A stretch of DNA of 21,269 bases from positions 1 to 21,269 of the IMG/VR virus record IMGVR_UViG_3300036828_000111. The stretch is one strand, 5' to 3'. Both the position numbers and the translations under genes were made by a program. Numbering within the stretch: the stretch's first letter is position 1; each line of letters starts with the position of its first letter. The stretch comes from a virus. Below the pieces are notes generated by a model. The model saw only the letters and a program-made list of their open reading frames with translations. It was not told the origin of the DNA and did no database searches. Below are positions 1 through 7,669 of the stretch, piece by piece.

Positions 1-836
1 AAGCTGGTGCCGACCAGCAGCGCCCATGAGACCGCTAGACCCCATGAATTATCGTTTGCCCACGTTCCGGTTGTATCGAGAGTCAGCGTGACTGATTTAA
101 CGACATCAGTATTGGCCTCACCGGCCGCGATCGTATACTCGGCAATATATGACCTATTAGAAGTGACACCATTGCGAAACGCCACACAATACGTGCCAGC
201 CGGGGCCTTGACACCGAATTGAAGAGTGACCGTCTTGGCGGTTGCCGTTCCTGATTTGAGATCGCTGACACGGACTCCTTCTATGACCTGAGAGACTGTG
301 ACAATCTTTGTAGCGGCGGTAGCTTCGGCAGTCGTAACCGTTACTCGTATGCGATTTGGCGACCCCGCTGGCGTCAGACTGGCAACCCGCGCCAATGACA
401 ACGCACCCGTGGTGTTGGCTAGGGCGGAAAAGAACTGGTCTACGGGATAGTAACCCGTCACCGTTCCCGCTGCACTTGCATTTTCTTGGCTAATCATCAT
501 CGCGCCGTTGATGATGTAGTTCTTTTTCAGTGCATCGATGTTGGCTCGCGCCTGTGCCCGTTGATTGGCCGTTAGCGCCTGCGCCGTATCAAAACGCACG
601 CCGCCGTCAACATAGGACTTCGGAGCCGCGTCATTGGTCGCGACCGGCGGTGAACCGAACAACTTGAGTTGCGCGGTCATCGGGGTCGAGCCGTCAGTAT
701 AAACCGGCGTCGCACCGCCAGTCGCCGACTGGATGATCCACTTCTGGCCGTCCCACTTGTACTGCGGCTGGCCCGATATCGCAGGCGTAGGCCAGAGATC
801 GTTGACAGCGGGAGTGTTTGGAAAATTAAAGCCCAT
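1..836 (-). CDS. Tail fibre/appendage protein, 3'-truncated by the window edge
   Basis: The reading frame opens at ATG 836-834 and stays open to base 1, giving 278 codons with no stop, so the C-terminus lies outside the window. The start overlaps the stop of the upstream gene (TAATG), which suggests translational coupling. The first 35 residues (GFNFPNTP..., then YKWDGQKWI) are of the short fibre type that precedes a tail appendage. A KSYVDGGV segment at about 73-80 resembles the TKSYVD linkers of phage collar and fibre proteins. The segment around 106-135 (NYIINGAMMISQEN, then GYYPVDQF) is a hallmark I recall from fibre proteins of alphaproteobacterial phages, usually followed by a beta-sandwich, carbohydrate-binding-like region. 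The rest (140-278) is Thr/Val/Ala-rich and beta-like, which fits. The likely role is host-surface recognition at the tail tip. The family call is moderate; the reading frame is secure. Confidence 0.8.
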   Translation of the reverse strand, partial: MGFNFPNTPAVNDLWPTPAISGQPQYKWDGQKWIIQSATGGATPVYTDGSTPMTAQLKLFGSPPVATNDAAPKSYVDGGVRFDTAQALTANQRAQARANIDALKKNYIINGAMMISQENASAAGTVTGYYPVDQFFSALANTTGALSLARVASLTPAGSPNRIRVTVTTAEATAATKIVTVSQVIEGVRVSDLKSGTATAKTVTLQFGVKAPAGTYCVAFRNGVTSNRSYIAEYTIAAGEANTDVVKSVTLTLDTTGTWANDNSWGLAVSWALLVGTS

Positions 837-1195
837 TACACAACCTGTACCCATTGCGTCGATGTGCCGTCATTATAGCGCACAAACAACAGCCCACTGT
901 CGCTCTCGTACCAAAGCGCATTATCCGGCTGACCTGTCGGAGCGGTATCGGAGACTAAAGCCAACCCCGCGCCGGCCGCCCCCTGTGGACCCGTTGGACC
1001 CACTGGACCGGTCGGGCCTTGCAATCCAGTTGCACCGACCGGCCCTTGCAGGCCGGGCGGCCCCTGTGGTCCTGCCGGGCCTTGGTCGGGCACGCTGATG
1101 ACCTGAATCTGATCGTCCTGACTGATGATGACGTTGTCGGTCGAGGTGTCGGTTTGAACCGGATTGTCCTGAATGACTTCTGGGATATCGATCAC
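836..1195 (-). CDS. Short collagen-like tail fibre protein
   Basis: This 119-residue protein starts at GTG 1195-1193, inside a GTGA overlap with the stop of the upstream gene, and ends at the TAA that overlaps the next start. Residues 1-37 are polar and rich in Asp, Gln and Val. Residues 39-77 form an almost perfect Gly-X-Y run with many Gly-Pro triplets, expected to trimerise as a collagen-like triple helix. The C-terminal 40 residues (P...[11 protein letters not shown], then FVRYNDG...QWVQV) match a small beta motif often found after collagen-like repeats in phage fibres. It sits among receptor-binding genes, so I infer a thin trimeric fibre or a connector for the downstream appendage protein. 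It has no recognisable enzyme motif. GTG is the only start that keeps the polar N-terminus. Confidence 0.8.
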   Translation of the reverse strand: MIDIPEVIQDNPVQTDTSTDNVIISQDDQIQVISVPDQGPAGPQGPPGLQGPVGATGLQGPTGPVGPTGPQGAAGAGLALVSDTAPTGQPDNALWYESDSGLLFVRYNDGTSTQWVQVV

Positions 1196-1536
1196 CGGCT
1201 TGCCCCCGCATTATTGATCAGCGTGCCAGACCAGACGCGGAGAATATTTCCGGCGTGAAATCGCACCAGCGAGTGTTCATAACTATCAACCGGCAATCGT
1301 TCCAAATCAGCTTGCGTGATGTATACAGAGAACCCGCCACCGACCGCATTGGTAATAGTCAGGCCACCATTCTCGGTCGTCAGCATCATCTGCTCGGTGA
1401 TGTCGGATGCGCGTTTTCTAATGCCCATGCGCATCGTGTCGCCGGTCAGGTCAATCGCCGTTCCGCTCTGATAGGTATACAAAAAGTTGCACAGGAAATC
1501 CGCGTCGGTCTGCGTGGTGATGTTGACGATTGCCAT
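1192..1536 (-). CDS. Small beta-rich tail-tip protein, conserved phage type
   Basis: This 114-residue protein has a GAGGCGG ribosome-binding site about 4 bases before ATG 1536, 9 bp after the DUF4376 gene. The pattern is a short N-terminal strand, then a [14 protein letters not shown] segment near residues 29-42, then a GG-rich strand pair and an acidic YEHSLVRF stretch, ending in a GTLINNAG motif. This layout (DLTG, then alternating strands, then a G..I strand) recalls small beta-sandwich proteins near phage receptor-binding genes, including the N-terminal domain of BppU-like upper baseplate proteins. That is from memory and untested. No membrane segment or catalytic motif is visible. By position it may link fibres to the baseplate. 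The coding call is firm; the function is inferred. Confidence 0.75.
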   Translation of the reverse strand: MAIVNITTQTDADFLCNFLYTYQSGTAIDLTGDTMRMGIRKRASDITEQMMLTTENGGLTITNAVGGGFSVYITQADLERLPVDSYEHSLVRFHAGNILRVWSGTLINNAGASR

Positions 1537-1545
1537 GACCGCCTC

Positions 1546-2145
1546 TTATGCGAAGGCTGCATCGATTTGCGCCAGCGTGGTCACCGTCCCGGCGTCAATC
1601 TCACTCTTCGTCTGTGCCGAAATCGTAAAGCAGTGATCGATATGAGTTTGCAGGTCGTTGCTCATGTTGATGACATCGGTGGCGGCCAGTTGCGCAATGC
1701 TGTCATCGGCAAAATGCCAGAACGGATTGTAAGTCGTGGTCTTGTCGATCGCCATCAGCTTGGCCCCGTTGATCTTGGCCTGCGAGCGATCATCGGTCTT
1801 GATCGGCTTGCCGGAAGTCAGCGTCAGGCCGCCCTGTTCTTTTTTCCATCGGCTGAAGGTCGTGTAGCTTTTGAGTTGCATCGTGCTGTAGACGCCCTCG
1901 GCCGGCTGCACGAAAGTGGTGCCGTCGAACAGCCAATCCGGAAGATACGACGGGTCCATGTTGCTGATGACGCCCCATAGCTCCGCTTCATCGGCAAGGT
2001 TGTGCGGCGCTGAATGGCTCTCCAGCCACGTCACATAGTCGGCGTCACTGGTCGGGACGTAGATATTCTTGCCGCTGAAATAGAGCTGTGATCCGCCGAC
2101 CGTCCAATAGTTGTTTCTCGGATCAACCGGGATGATCATGATCAT
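1546..2145 (-). CDS. DUF4376-containing tail fibre-associated protein
   Basis: This 199-residue protein starts at ATG 2145 in an ATGA overlap with the beta-helix gene; a second in-frame ATG lies two codons later. The N-terminal 90 residues (NNYWTVGGSQLYFSGK, then PSYLPDWLFDGTTFV) look like a fibre-assembly or fibre-base region. Residues 97-198 carry the DUF4376 pattern: F.RWKKEQGGL, then SGKPIKTDDRSQAKINGA, then a C-terminal helix pair with TLAQIDAAF at the end. DUF4376 occurs in phage tail fibre and fibre-assembly proteins, with no biochemical role I can name. The position just after a fibre gene supports a part in fibre structure or folding. The stop lies 9 bp before the next start. Confidence 0.78.
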   Translation of the reverse strand: MIMIIPVDPRNNYWTVGGSQLYFSGKNIYVPTSDADYVTWLESHSAPHNLADEAELWGVISNMDPSYLPDWLFDGTTFVQPAEGVYSTMQLKSYTTFSRWKKEQGGLTLTSGKPIKTDDRSQAKINGAKLMAIDKTTTYNPFWHFADDSIAQLAATDVINMSNDLQTHIDHCFTISAQTKSEIDAGTVTTLAQIDAAFA

Positions 2146-3185
2146 GTGTATTGCCCTCCGCTCGCCACACTGCCTGCAACGGTACCGGGCAGATAACTGA
2201 CGCCGCCACCTTGGCTGTCGATGATTCCGTTGGTCGATGCAAAGTATTTCGTCCCGGTGATATTGGCGAAGCCGGTGATGGTCGAATATTTAAATTGCAT
2301 ACTGGCCTGCGGCCCAGCCATGGCCCACCACTGCATCGTGAAAGGCCCCGTGATGTTCAGCGACGGCGAGTTGAGGATGTCATGCAGAATACGTCCACCC
2401 AACTGAGCTTCCGCATGAGCACGACCGGCGGTGCCGGTAACTCTTAGCGGCCCCTCAACGCCGATATAGCCGCCGTTGAGCGCGTACATATGATCATCGA
2501 GAACAGAGCCAAATTCGACGGAATATAGCGTGATCCCCGCGGTCCCCCATGCATAGAACCCGGTGGACGGAAACCCCGGAGTACGGCCGAGTGACGTCAC
2601 CTTAAAGCCGTTGAACTGATAGTCGCCGGTCCCGACCGCCGTGACAGCCGCTCCGCTCGGCGCGGAAATGGTGCAGAGCGAAGGCGTCGTGGTGTTGCCG
2701 ATATATTTGATGCTGCCAAAGCCGCCAATCGAACCGCAATACAGCGGCGCATATGTTCCGGGATTGACATGCACCTGCACATTGAAGCCATTCAAATTGA
2801 ACTGCACCAGCGTGTTTTGCGCCTTCTGCAGCGTCAAGAACGGTTTCGCTGCCGACAAACCATCATTGGAGTCACTGCCACTCGCTGCGTCAACGTAGTA
2901 GTCCCGCGACGCAGTCAACAGCCGCGAGTTGAAGATGCCGAAGATCGCCTTCAGCAATTGAGTCAAGTCAGCGTTGGTCGGCGCATGACAAAGCTGAGCG
3001 GCGTAATCATAATAACCGTGATCAAAGGCCCATTGGATCACGGCGACGATCTCGCGTTGGTCGTACTCAACCGATGCCGCAGGTGGGATCGATCCAGCTA
3101 GGCCCGCAGATGGGTTGCCATTGACATAAGGCGTGCCATACAGGATCGTCTCTGGCGGCAATCCATAGGGTTGATTATACAACAT
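2142..3185 (-). CDS. Tail fibre or spike with predicted parallel beta-helix
   Basis: This is a 347-residue protein. An AAGAAGGG ribosome-binding site precedes ATG 3185 by about 9 bases. Residues 1-95 look like an attachment region with a helical stretch (EIVAVIQWAFDHGYY, then NADLTQLLKAIFGIF). Residue 96 onward begins YYVDAASGSDSNDGLSAAKP, followed by a LQKAQ motif; this is the usual opening of pectate-lyase-like right-handed beta-helix repeats (DUF1565-like) in tailspikes. The rest is rich in Gly, Thr and Asn with repeated short strands, fitting a beta-helix that ends in a Gly/Ser-rich tail. It may bind or cleave host surface polysaccharide. I see no clear catalytic residue set, so binding is the safer reading. 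It is the first gene of the host-recognition module, directly after baseplate gp48. Confidence 0.8.
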   Translation of the reverse strand: MLYNQPYGLPPETILYGTPYVNGNPSAGLAGSIPPAASVEYDQREIVAVIQWAFDHGYYDYAAQLCHAPTNADLTQLLKAIFGIFNSRLLTASRDYYVDAASGSDSNDGLSAAKPFLTLQKAQNTLVQFNLNGFNVQVHVNPGTYAPLYCGSIGGFGSIKYIGNTTTPSLCTISAPSGAAVTAVGTGDYQFNGFKVTSLGRTPGFPSTGFYAWGTAGITLYSVEFGSVLDDHMYALNGGYIGVEGPLRVTGTAGRAHAEAQLGGRILHDILNSPSLNITGPFTMQWWAMAGPQASMQFKYSTITGFANITGTKYFASTNGIIDSQGGGVSYLPGTVAGSVASGGQYT

Positions 3186-3202
3186 GATTGTCTGCCCTTC
3201 TT

Positions 3203-3985
3203 TTACGGCGTCCCGGTCATGGGACCACCGGGCGTGAGTCCGGTATAGTCAAAGATGATTTGCGTGTGCGCTGGCTTCCAGCGGTTCAGGATGCACTCCA
3301 GATCAGTGTCGCGTCCGATGCGCAAATGCGGATCGACGCCGGTCTGGCCTCCGCCGCCGCCGCATCGGAACCACGTCAGGCTGACGGTGGCGACATGCAC
3401 CGTCCAATAAAAACGGTTGGTGTCTGGACCAAGTCCATAGTTCGGATACTCCGACAACACGCCGTTCTGAATTCTGTTGCCACTGGGATCACAGACCGGC
3501 AGATAGCCCCCCACGAACATGGTATTGAACATCGGGTTGGTGCCATCGCCATAGACCCGGTTGTCACCGCAGCGATCGAGCCCGACCACGAACGGCCGAT
3601 ACTCGCTGATGCTGATCGTGTAGCCGAGATAGGCCGCGGTATTGATGAAGAACTGGCGCGACTGAGCACCGATCATGGTCATGCGCAGCACCAGCTCACG
3701 CTGACGCTGGCCTATCGTCTGGGCCTGCGACCAGCACGGATCGGGCAGACCCCAGTTGCGCTCCCAGTCCGGCAGCAGCTCCATCGTGATGCGCGGATCG
3801 CTTTCACGCTCCAAAAGGTCTGCAGCTCTGCCGTCTACCGTACCCCAATATTGGTTCAGCCCGTCACAGGTCTGATACAGCACGCTGCCGACGACCCGCT
3901 TGGCCCACGCCTGTCCGTTCGGAAGCAGGTTAAGAAAGGCGTCCCTGTAATCGCTGCCCGATCTGCGGAGATGTCTGTCACTCAT
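3203..3985 (-). CDS. Baseplate protein, Mu gp48-like (DUF2313)
   Basis: I place the start at ATG 3985-3983, giving 260 residues, because it overlaps the gp47 stop (ATGAGTGA) and begins MSDRHLRRSGSDYRDAF directly before the family motif. A longer frame to 4111 would add 42 residues that are out-of-frame translation of the gp47 coding end. The motif LLPNGQAWAK at about 20-29 is the hallmark of the Mu gp48/YmfQ family. It is followed by DLLERESDPR and ELLPDWERNWGLPD, then a conserved region ending near YLGYTISISEYRPF. In Mu, gp48 is a baseplate component acting next to gp47. The C-terminal part is longer and more variable, with a Cys followed by five Gly near residue 210, probably where fibres attach. 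It directly precedes the fibre genes. Confidence 0.9.
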   Translation of the reverse strand: MSDRHLRRSGSDYRDAFLNLLPNGQAWAKRVVGSVLYQTCDGLNQYWGTVDGRAADLLERESDPRITMELLPDWERNWGLPDPCWSQAQTIGQRQRELVLRMTMIGAQSRQFFINTAAYLGYTISISEYRPFVVGLDRCGDNRVYGDGTNPMFNTMFVGGYLPVCDPSGNRIQNGVLSEYPNYGLGPDTNRFYWTVHVATVSLTWFRCGGGGGQTGVDPHLRIGRDTDLECILNRWKPAHTQIIFDYTGLTPGGPMTGTP

Positions 3986-5060
3986 AAAGTATTGTTCCAA
4001 GCACCGCCATGTTGCTTGCGCTAGCCATGGGGATGTCAGCGGTCGGCGCGACAAGGGCGAACGACACCACGGACGGAGAATTCTGGATCGCGTAGCTGAT
4101 CCAAGAGGCAAAGATAGTCTGGCCCGGAGCGGCCATGTCCATCAGCATGTTCTGAAGGCTGGTTTGAATCTCGCCCTGCGTTTCCGAAGTGTTCGGCACA
4201 AGGTTCTGAATGGTGACGTTGATGAATTGCTTTATCGGAGCAATTACGAAGCACTCCTTGACCGTCACCGGCCGCTTCTTGTCGATGTAATCCGCGACCG
4301 TATTGATGTCGGTCTGGTTCGGCCAACCATCGTTGTCGGCCCGCAGATCATCCATCAGGAACCACACCGTGACAGTGCCAACGCCCGGTCCCACCCACGC
4401 CCGCGTCACGCCGGGAACGGCTTCGGCCCATGCCACATAGTCATTTTCCCCACCGCCCATCGGCGGTTCCTGAATGCGCTGCAGGATGCGAGCGCGCAGC
4501 TCGTTGTCGGTCTCGGTATTGACGCCGCCGTCTACTGTCACCACCGTGGTCGAAGCGTCCACGCCCACAGGCGGGGTCAGAAAACCCAAGGTGTCTCCCG
4601 GATTCAGATTACCGATGGTGCCTGCGTTCAAGGCAGTCACCGGAACAGATGTCGCAGCGGAGCCGATCGTGGCAGCAGACGTGGTCTGATAGCTCGCCAA
4701 CGCCGCGCTACCGGTGCCGCCGAGCAGCGAGCCGGCTGAGACAACGGCTCCAACTGTACCGGTCGCGGTCACGGTGCCAGTGGCGAGCGTGGCCTGCTTG
4801 CGACCAATGGTGCCGTCCGAATTAACCAGCCAGATGTTGCCATGGCGATCCAGCCATTCCGTCTCGGCAGTGTCGGGCAATAGCTGCAGCGCCAGCCAGT
4901 CGATATACTCCAGCGTCAAGAAACACAACGCGCCCTGATTGTCGCTCATCACGCGCAGCACGCTGTTCGGGATCGTGGCGTCGCTGCCCGGCAGCGAGCC
5001 GTGGACCGAATCCTTGACCAGCGAGCGAACCTCGGCAAGCGGTGGGGTAGACCATGGCAT
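3978..5060 (-). CDS. Baseplate wedge protein, Mu gp47-like (baseplate J)
   Basis: This 360-residue protein starts at ATG 5060, overlapping the gp46 stop by one base (TAATG). The N-terminus (PPLAEVRSLVKDSVHGSLPG) and the block with LPDTAETEWLDRHG near 62-74 are typical of the baseplate J family. A Gly/Thr/Ala-rich beta region follows (90-160), with NAGTIGNL at 145-152. The conserved segment ETDNELRARIL at 183-193 and EAVPGVTRAWV at 213-223 complete the match. Family members form the wedges that ring the baseplate hub and connect to fibres. The length and order (46-47-48) match Mu. No truncation or frameshift is seen. Confidence 0.93.
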   Translation of the reverse strand: MPWSTPPLAEVRSLVKDSVHGSLPGSDATIPNSVLRVMSDNQGALCFLTLEYIDWLALQLLPDTAETEWLDRHGNIWLVNSDGTIGRKQATLATGTVTATGTVGAVVSAGSLLGGTGSAALASYQTTSAATIGSAATSVPVTALNAGTIGNLNPGDTLGFLTPPVGVDASTTVVTVDGGVNTETDNELRARILQRIQEPPMGGGENDYVAWAEAVPGVTRAWVGPGVGTVTVWFLMDDLRADNDGWPNQTDINTVADYIDKKRPVTVKECFVIAPIKQFINVTIQNLVPNTSETQGEIQTSLQNMLMDMAAPGQTIFASWISYAIQNSPSVVSFALVAPTADIPMASASNMAVLGTILYE

Positions 5061-5575
5061 TATGGCGTTATCCCTTGCCAGAGCAGTTGATACATCAGAT
5101 CAATCGCCGCGATCGGGCCACGATAGACCCGGATCACAACATCGATCTGTTGCGTGCTGACTCGCGCCGACATGATTTGGTAACGACTGGCAATCTTGCG
5201 ATCGATAAACGGTTGCAGCGCTTCCCTGATATAATTCATCACCCAAGTCTGAGTGGCCCCGAACTTTGCATCAGGACCTTCGATCGCGCTTCTTCTAAGC
5301 AGCCACAACCGCGACCCGATCGGCCAGCCGTTCCAAATCGTGTCGGCATCCATATCACCCCACCAGCCTTCGCGATTGGTTGAGTCGGGGTCCGGCAATA
5401 GGTCGGTAGCAGTTGCTAAGCCATTGGTGCCCAGCGCGACTACCATCGCGGTGGCCAGCGCCATGCTGTCATCGAGCGTGCCATCGGACAACAACTGCCA
5501 ATCAATCGTTACCGAGTACTGCGGAAAGAAGGTGTTCTGAACCGTCCTGATGTCGGGAGGGAAAACCATTGTCAT
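5060..5575 (-). CDS. Baseplate protein, Mu gp46-like
   Basis: This 171-residue protein starts at ATG 5575 in an ATGA overlap with gp45; a second ATG two codons later is an alternative. The N-terminal half carries a VALGTNGLATATDLLPD region and the strongly conserved REGWWGDMD at 68-76, which mark the Phage GP46 family (PF07409). The C-terminal half is helical and then beta, with RYQIMSARVSTQQIDVVIRVYRG resembling the gp25-like wedge fold that the family shares. In Mu it belongs to the baseplate, between spike and gp47. Spacing and order are canonical. Confidence 0.92.
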   Translation of the reverse strand: MTMVFPPDIRTVQNTFFPQYSVTIDWQLLSDGTLDDSMALATAMVVALGTNGLATATDLLPDPDSTNREGWWGDMDADTIWNGWPIGSRLWLLRRSAIEGPDAKFGATQTWVMNYIREALQPFIDRKIASRYQIMSARVSTQQIDVVIRVYRGPIAAIDLMYQLLWQGITP

Positions 5576-6447
5576 GGAACGGTATCCTGCGAAGTCGGCG
5601 GCCCCGGCTTCGGCGCGTTGATCAACACCGCGTCACTGCCGCTGGGATCACTGGTCATGCCGACGCCGCCATTGACGCCATAGGCCGGATTCGACGCGCT
5701 CTCGGTGCCCAGCTTCACTTTGCCGATGAAGCACCACGTCGCGCTTGCCTTATCATAATAGCCGACCACGGTGTCGCCGGAACGAAACTCGATGCGCTTC
5801 TTGGTGACACGCATCTCATTGTTGACGCTGTCACCTTCGTGCTTGAAGTCCTGCGAGCTGCCGCCACTGCTTCCACCAGTGCTGCTTCCACCACCCTGTG
5901 CGCCGCCGCCACTCATCTTGCGCTGCTGCTTCTGCTTCTCGACATGGCGCACCGACACGAACCGCTCGACGTTCTGGCTGCTGCTGCTACCGGAAGTGTC
6001 CTTTCCGGCTGGAGCAGCGCTGCTGCTCTGTTGCTGACTGTCATCCGGGCTATCGAGCGACAGCAGATACAGCCCGGCGCGCCTGATCAACGTCATCTGG
6101 CCGAGATCGTCATACTGGGAATTCTCGCCTTGCTTGAGGCCCATCGGTCGAAACCGACGATCATCCATTATGCCCATCACGGGAAAGCTGCGGTTGCCGC
6201 CCATGAATGAAACGAAACCCTCTGCGCTCTGCTGGATTTTTCCCATCGCATCTTTGGTCGCAGCCCTCACTACCGAAGAGAAACCATAATTCTGCGGAGC
6301 CTCGATCGCACTCCGCTGCTCATTGGCCATGAAGTTGCCCTTCGACTCCTGCATCTGCTTGCTGTCGTCCACTTCTGGGATGGTGGTTCGCGCGCCTCCG
6401 GCGACATAACCGCGAAACGAGGAATTAGCTGGCGTGGCTCGATGCAT
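5572..6447 (-). CDS. Baseplate spike/assembly protein, Mu gp45-like
   Basis: I place the start at ATG 6447-6445 (291 residues): a GAGGA site lies seven bases upstream and the gpP stop is 10 bases upstream. The frame is open to an ATG at 6543, but those 32 extra residues are Pro/His/Arg-rich and lie over the gpP coding end. The N-terminal region (about 50-135 in this numbering) contains FSSVVRAATKD, GIMDDRRFRPMGLKQGE and a strand set like the Mu gp45 OB-fold. Residues 139-199 are a Ser/Gln/Gly-rich linker. The C-terminal part (MRVTKKRIEFRSGDTVVGYY) begins a beta-helix-like strand stretch, as expected for a spike tip. Mu gp45 is the tail spike that pierces the outer membrane. The linker makes this version unusual. 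Confidence 0.85.
   Translation of the reverse strand: MHRATPANSSFRGYVAGGARTTIPEVDDSKQMQESKGNFMANEQRSAIEAPQNYGFSSVVRAATKDAMGKIQQSAEGFVSFMGGNRSFPVMGIMDDRRFRPMGLKQGENSQYDDLGQMTLIRRAGLYLLSLDSPDDSQQQSSSAAPAGKDTSGSSSSQNVERFVSVRHVEKQKQQRKMSGGGAQGGGSSTGGSSGGSSQDFKHEGDSVNNEMRVTKKRIEFRSGDTVVGYYDKASATWCFIGKVKLGTESASNPAYGVNGGVGMTSDPSGSDAVLINAPKPGPPTSQDTVP
5851..6033 (-). repeat. Low-complexity Ser/Gln/Gly linker in the spike gene
   Basis: This stretch encodes a run of Ser, Gln and Gly residues (QQQSSSAAP, SGSSSSQN, then GGGAQGGGSSTGGSSGGSS) with a short basic patch (VEKQKQQRK) in the middle. At DNA level it is full of GCT/CAG-type triplets. It separates the OB-fold-like region from the C-terminal strand region of the gp45-like spike. 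It could lengthen by slippage. Confidence 0.75.
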
Positions 6448-6454
6448 TGGTGGT

Positions 6455-6459
6455 TCCTC
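6455..6459 (-). promoter_or_regulatory. Ribosome-binding site that fixes the gp45-like start
   Basis: GAGGA on the minus strand lies seven bases before ATG 6447 and overlaps the gpP stop codon TGA (6460-6458). No comparable site precedes the longer ATG at 6543. Confidence 0.7.
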
Positions 6460-7660
6460 ATGGGGTTGGTGGAATGCCCGTTCCGGGTGGTGTCTGGCCG
6501 GGCAAATTGGTTGCCGTGGTGCCGCCGGGATTGACCGATTCATCCAGCAGCGCCCATGGCTGCTTTAAGAACAGTTCGGTCTCGGTGCCGCCGTTTGGCG
6601 TTTGCGTGAACGTAACATCCTGAATCGTCATCATCATGTTGAGAGGACACATCGGCGAATAGACGAAGACGTTGTCGCCGGGCCACCACACCGTCGTCGC
6701 GTCCCTGAACCAGCCTTGCACCGTGACGGTTGCTTCGATTTTGGTGCCTTCGTGCCACACCGCTTCATTCTTGGCCCGGTTGATCACTTCTTGGATTTGC
6801 TTCACCGGCTGTTCTGACGGCGTAATCAACAGGCTGCCGGGCCAGCCGCTGCCGCCCCAACTACCGCGCAGCTCGCTGGCCGCAGTGCCAGAATTGTCAT
6901 CACTGGCCGCAGACTGCGCCGTCACCACGTATTCGTTGAAGGCGACCGTGTCTTGGAAAACGCACTGCATCTTCTTGATGTTCTGGCCTTCGATGAGCTG
7001 GGTATTGAGCACCGGATTGGTGTGATCACCGATCGCCAGAAAATTACCGAACGAGTCACTGCCCAAGATGATGCCGCGCGGCCGCGCGATCCGCTCCAGA
7101 AAATCCCATACCGACTCACCCGGCTGGTTCTGCAGCTTGTCAAACGGAATCGAATTCAGCGTACCGATCGGGATGATCTGGCTGCCATAGGTCGACAGCA
7201 CCTTGTCGGCGACCTGCTTGAACGTCATGCCGTCGAAGCTGCCGGTCGTGGTGTTGACGCTGCTGTGAGCCACCTTTGAAGTCAGGCTCTTGCCCTGAAG
7301 TTCTATGCCATGCTGCTCGGAATCATAGGCCACCTGTCGAATCTCGATGACACCGTCGATCACATCGACGCCACCGAGATTGACCAGCACCCGAGTGCCC
7401 GGCATGAACTGCAGCTTGTAGAACAGACCGGGCGGCGTATCGCGTTCGACGCTGGTGAACGTGAAGTAAGAGAAGGCGTCACCCCAACGCAACTTGACGA
7501 AAACGCTTTCCCAATCCCTGAAGTTGATGCCGCCGACGATCAGGGTGGCCTGTTCCTTGGCCATCGGAGCATTGGCCGGGCGCACCGGCTCGATGTAGGT
7601 GACCGGAGGGATTTCTTTTGTTACGACAATCCGCGTTTCCGGAGGTGCTTCGTCGGCCAT
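6458..7660 (-). CDS. Baseplate hub/tail protein, Mu gpP-like
   Basis: This 400-residue protein has an AGGGACG site just before ATG 7660 and a 9 bp gap from the preceding gene. The N-terminus (1-35) is Pro-rich. Residues about 38-130 contain ATLIVGGINFRDWESVFVK and GTRVLVNLGGVDVIDGVIE, the first beta-barrel of hub proteins. Residues 143-160 (DGMTFKQVADKVLSTYG) and 179-196 (QPGESVWDFLERIARPRG) match the phage late control D/gpP signature, followed by FLAIGDH. A later region has WWPGDNVFVYSPMCPL, typical of Mu gpP. The C-terminal 30 residues are Pro/Gly/Thr-rich. The protein should form the trimeric hub that carries the spike encoded next. Length is close to Mu gpP. Confidence 0.9.
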   Translation of the reverse strand: MADEAPPETRIVVTKEIPPVTYIEPVRPANAPMAKEQATLIVGGINFRDWESVFVKLRWGDAFSYFTFTSVERDTPPGLFYKLQFMPGTRVLVNLGGVDVIDGVIEIRQVAYDSEQHGIELQGKSLTSKVAHSSVNTTTGSFDGMTFKQVADKVLSTYGSQIIPIGTLNSIPFDKLQNQPGESVWDFLERIARPRGIILGSDSFGNFLAIGDHTNPVLNTQLIEGQNIKKMQCVFQDTVAFNEYVVTAQSAASDDNSGTAASELRGSWGGSGWPGSLLITPSEQPVKQIQEVINRAKNEAVWHEGTKIEATVTVQGWFRDATTVWWPGDNVFVYSPMCPLNMMMTIQDVTFTQTPNGGTETELFLKQPWALLDESVNPGGTTATNLPGQTPPGTGIPPTP

Positions 7661-7669
7661 TCGTCGTCC

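Noticed and set aside
836-1195. Possible CRISPR-like or tandem DNA repeat in the Gly-Pro region
   Set aside because: The period follows codons of Gly-X-Y triplets, has no constant repeat and spacer layout, and is fully explained by collagen-like coding. The same holds for 16690-17130.
1255-1980. Long plus-strand frame of 241 codons
   Set aside because: It lies opposite two well-supported minus-strand genes, is rich in Arg/His/Gly with no motif, and matches the antisense of GC-rich codons. All other plus-strand frames in the window have the same shadow character.
2132-2147. Palindrome built from repeated ATGATC units
   Set aside because: It simply encodes the repeated Met-Ile start of the DUF4376 gene; no operator role is supported.
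3986-4111. N-terminal extension of gp48 to ATG 4111
   Set aside because: The added residues overlap the end of gp47 in another frame, have Arg/Ser/Pro-rich shadow composition, and the ATG at 3985 has the typical overlap with the gp47 stop.
5976-6030. GCT/CAG triplet runs as a microsatellite
   Set aside because: They are short, imperfect and explained by Ser/Gln codons in the linker; I kept only the coding description.
6448-6543. N-terminal extension of gp45 to ATG 6543
   Set aside because: It overlaps gpP coding sequence and is Pro/His/Arg-rich; ATG 6447 has a GAGGA site at the right spacing.
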